Shown: positions 5,938 to 6,268 of the stretch, piece after piece
How the letters are laid out: each line of letters opens with the position of its first letter
Numbering within the stretch: position 1 is the stretch's first letter
NCBI GenBank assembly: GCA_028277865.1
Contig: JANQFM010000290.1
Location: 1 to 6,268, forward strand
Reading direction: 5' to 3'
DNA from: Acidobacteriota bacterium
GTDB taxonomy: Bacteria; Acidobacteriota; UBA6911; RPQK01; DATIPO01
DNA length: 6,268 bases
The notes under the pieces: model-generated
The model's input: the letters and a program-made list of their open reading frames with translations, nothing else
Databases searched by the model: none
What the model was told of the DNA's origin: nothing
Program-made: the position numbers and the translations under genes

Positions 5938-6268
5938 GTGGTTGAAGTTTCCGACTCGGACTGTTGAGTCGTGAGTTTTGCGTCTCTATACAAAAGAACG
6001 CTGCTGGTGGGGGAATCTACGAAAATTTCTGCAGCAAAAGACGAGATTTTTTATCTGTGAGGGGAAGAAAGGCTGTAATCAAGCCAGAATTACCCTTTTT
6101 AGTACCTCTATTTCCATGAAGCCTCGGACGAGCCCAGCGAGACCGGGGCGAATGCCTGGGTGGCGTCCAAACGCTTCCCAAGATCTCTGGAGGCTGTCGC
6201 AAAAGTCGCCTTTGTCGAAAAGACGCTCTTCTTCCAGCGCCCTTTCAGGGCGCATCATGCCTTGCGGG
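5938..6268. other. Mostly non-coding region upstream of the ComEA-like gene
   Basis: This stretch shows no convincing gene. The part from about 5970 to 6120 is visibly richer in A and T than the rest of the window, as expected for a promoter region. TATAGA on the - strand at 5985-5990 could serve as a -10 box for the ComEA-like gene, but no convincing -35 box is found at the right distance. A short perfect hairpin with GCGCCC at 6237-6242 and GGGCGC at 6248-6253, with a five-base loop, lies near the right edge. Confidence 0.5.
6079..6267 (-). CDS. Doubtful short reading frame running off the right edge
   Basis: On the - strand a frame is open from the window edge to a TGA at 6079-6081. It contains two adjacent Met codons at 6258-6253 and ends in the segment FMEIEVLKRVILA. 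If it began at the first Met it would give 59 residues, but no properly spaced ribosome-binding site is present. It may instead be the C-terminal end of a longer gene to the right. I do not recognise the protein. Its composition is plausible for coding, with an acidic start and hydrophobic positions spaced as in helices. However, another frame on the same strand is open over much of the same stretch, so chance is quite possible. Confidence 0.2.
   Translation of the reverse strand, partial: PQGMMRPERALEEERLFDKGDFCDSLQRSWEAFGRHPGIRPGLAGLVRGFMEIEVLKRVILA

Noticed and set aside
5925..5993. 23-residue N-terminal extension of the ComEA-like protein
   Set aside because: It would place a hydrophilic Ser/Thr-rich stretch before the signal peptide and has no ribosome-binding site, while the start at 5924 has an excellent one.
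6017..6202. 61-codon - strand frame
   Set aside because: The composition is Arg/Pro-rich then Lys-rich, there is no ribosome-binding site, and it passes through the AT-richer presumed promoter region of the ComEA-like gene.

Overview
The window is GC-rich chromosomal DNA from a Gram-negative-type bacterium. It carries two consecutive inner-membrane RND efflux permeases on the + strand and a small secreted ComEA-like helix-hairpin-helix protein on the - strand. RND permeases of this kind work with an outer-membrane channel and a periplasmic adaptor, which implies a diderm host. The intergenic foldback repeat and the style of the proteins resemble environmental Acidobacteriota or similar phyla, but that is a weak guess from memory.

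Layout. Positions 1-2098 hold the C-terminal two thirds of an HAE1-type RND permease whose 5' end lies outside the window. Positions 2099-2264 are a 166-base gap almost filled by a long imperfect inverted repeat with arms of about 40 bases. Positions 2265-5366 hold a complete second HAE1-type RND permease of 1033 residues, starting at TTG behind a strong Shine-Dalgarno sequence. Positions 5367-5600 contain a decayed fragment of a VapC-like PIN-domain gene and a strong hairpin. Positions 5601-5924 (- strand) encode a 107-residue exported protein with a ComEA-type helix-hairpin-helix domain. From 5938 to the right edge the sequence is mostly non-coding and locally AT-richer, with one doubtful reading frame running off the edge.

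The two permeases are co-directional and probably co-transcribed. They resemble each other in architecture but are clearly different proteins, as in operons that encode heteromeric RND pumps such as MdtBC. The adaptor (membrane fusion protein) and outer-membrane channel are not in the window and would be expected upstream. The ComEA-like gene converges on the pump genes and is functionally unrelated.

I do not see a clearly new biological system here. The points most worth a second look are the foldback repeat between the two pump genes, the PIN-toxin remnant, the tandem-permease arrangement, and an enlarged cytoplasmic loop in the first permease.
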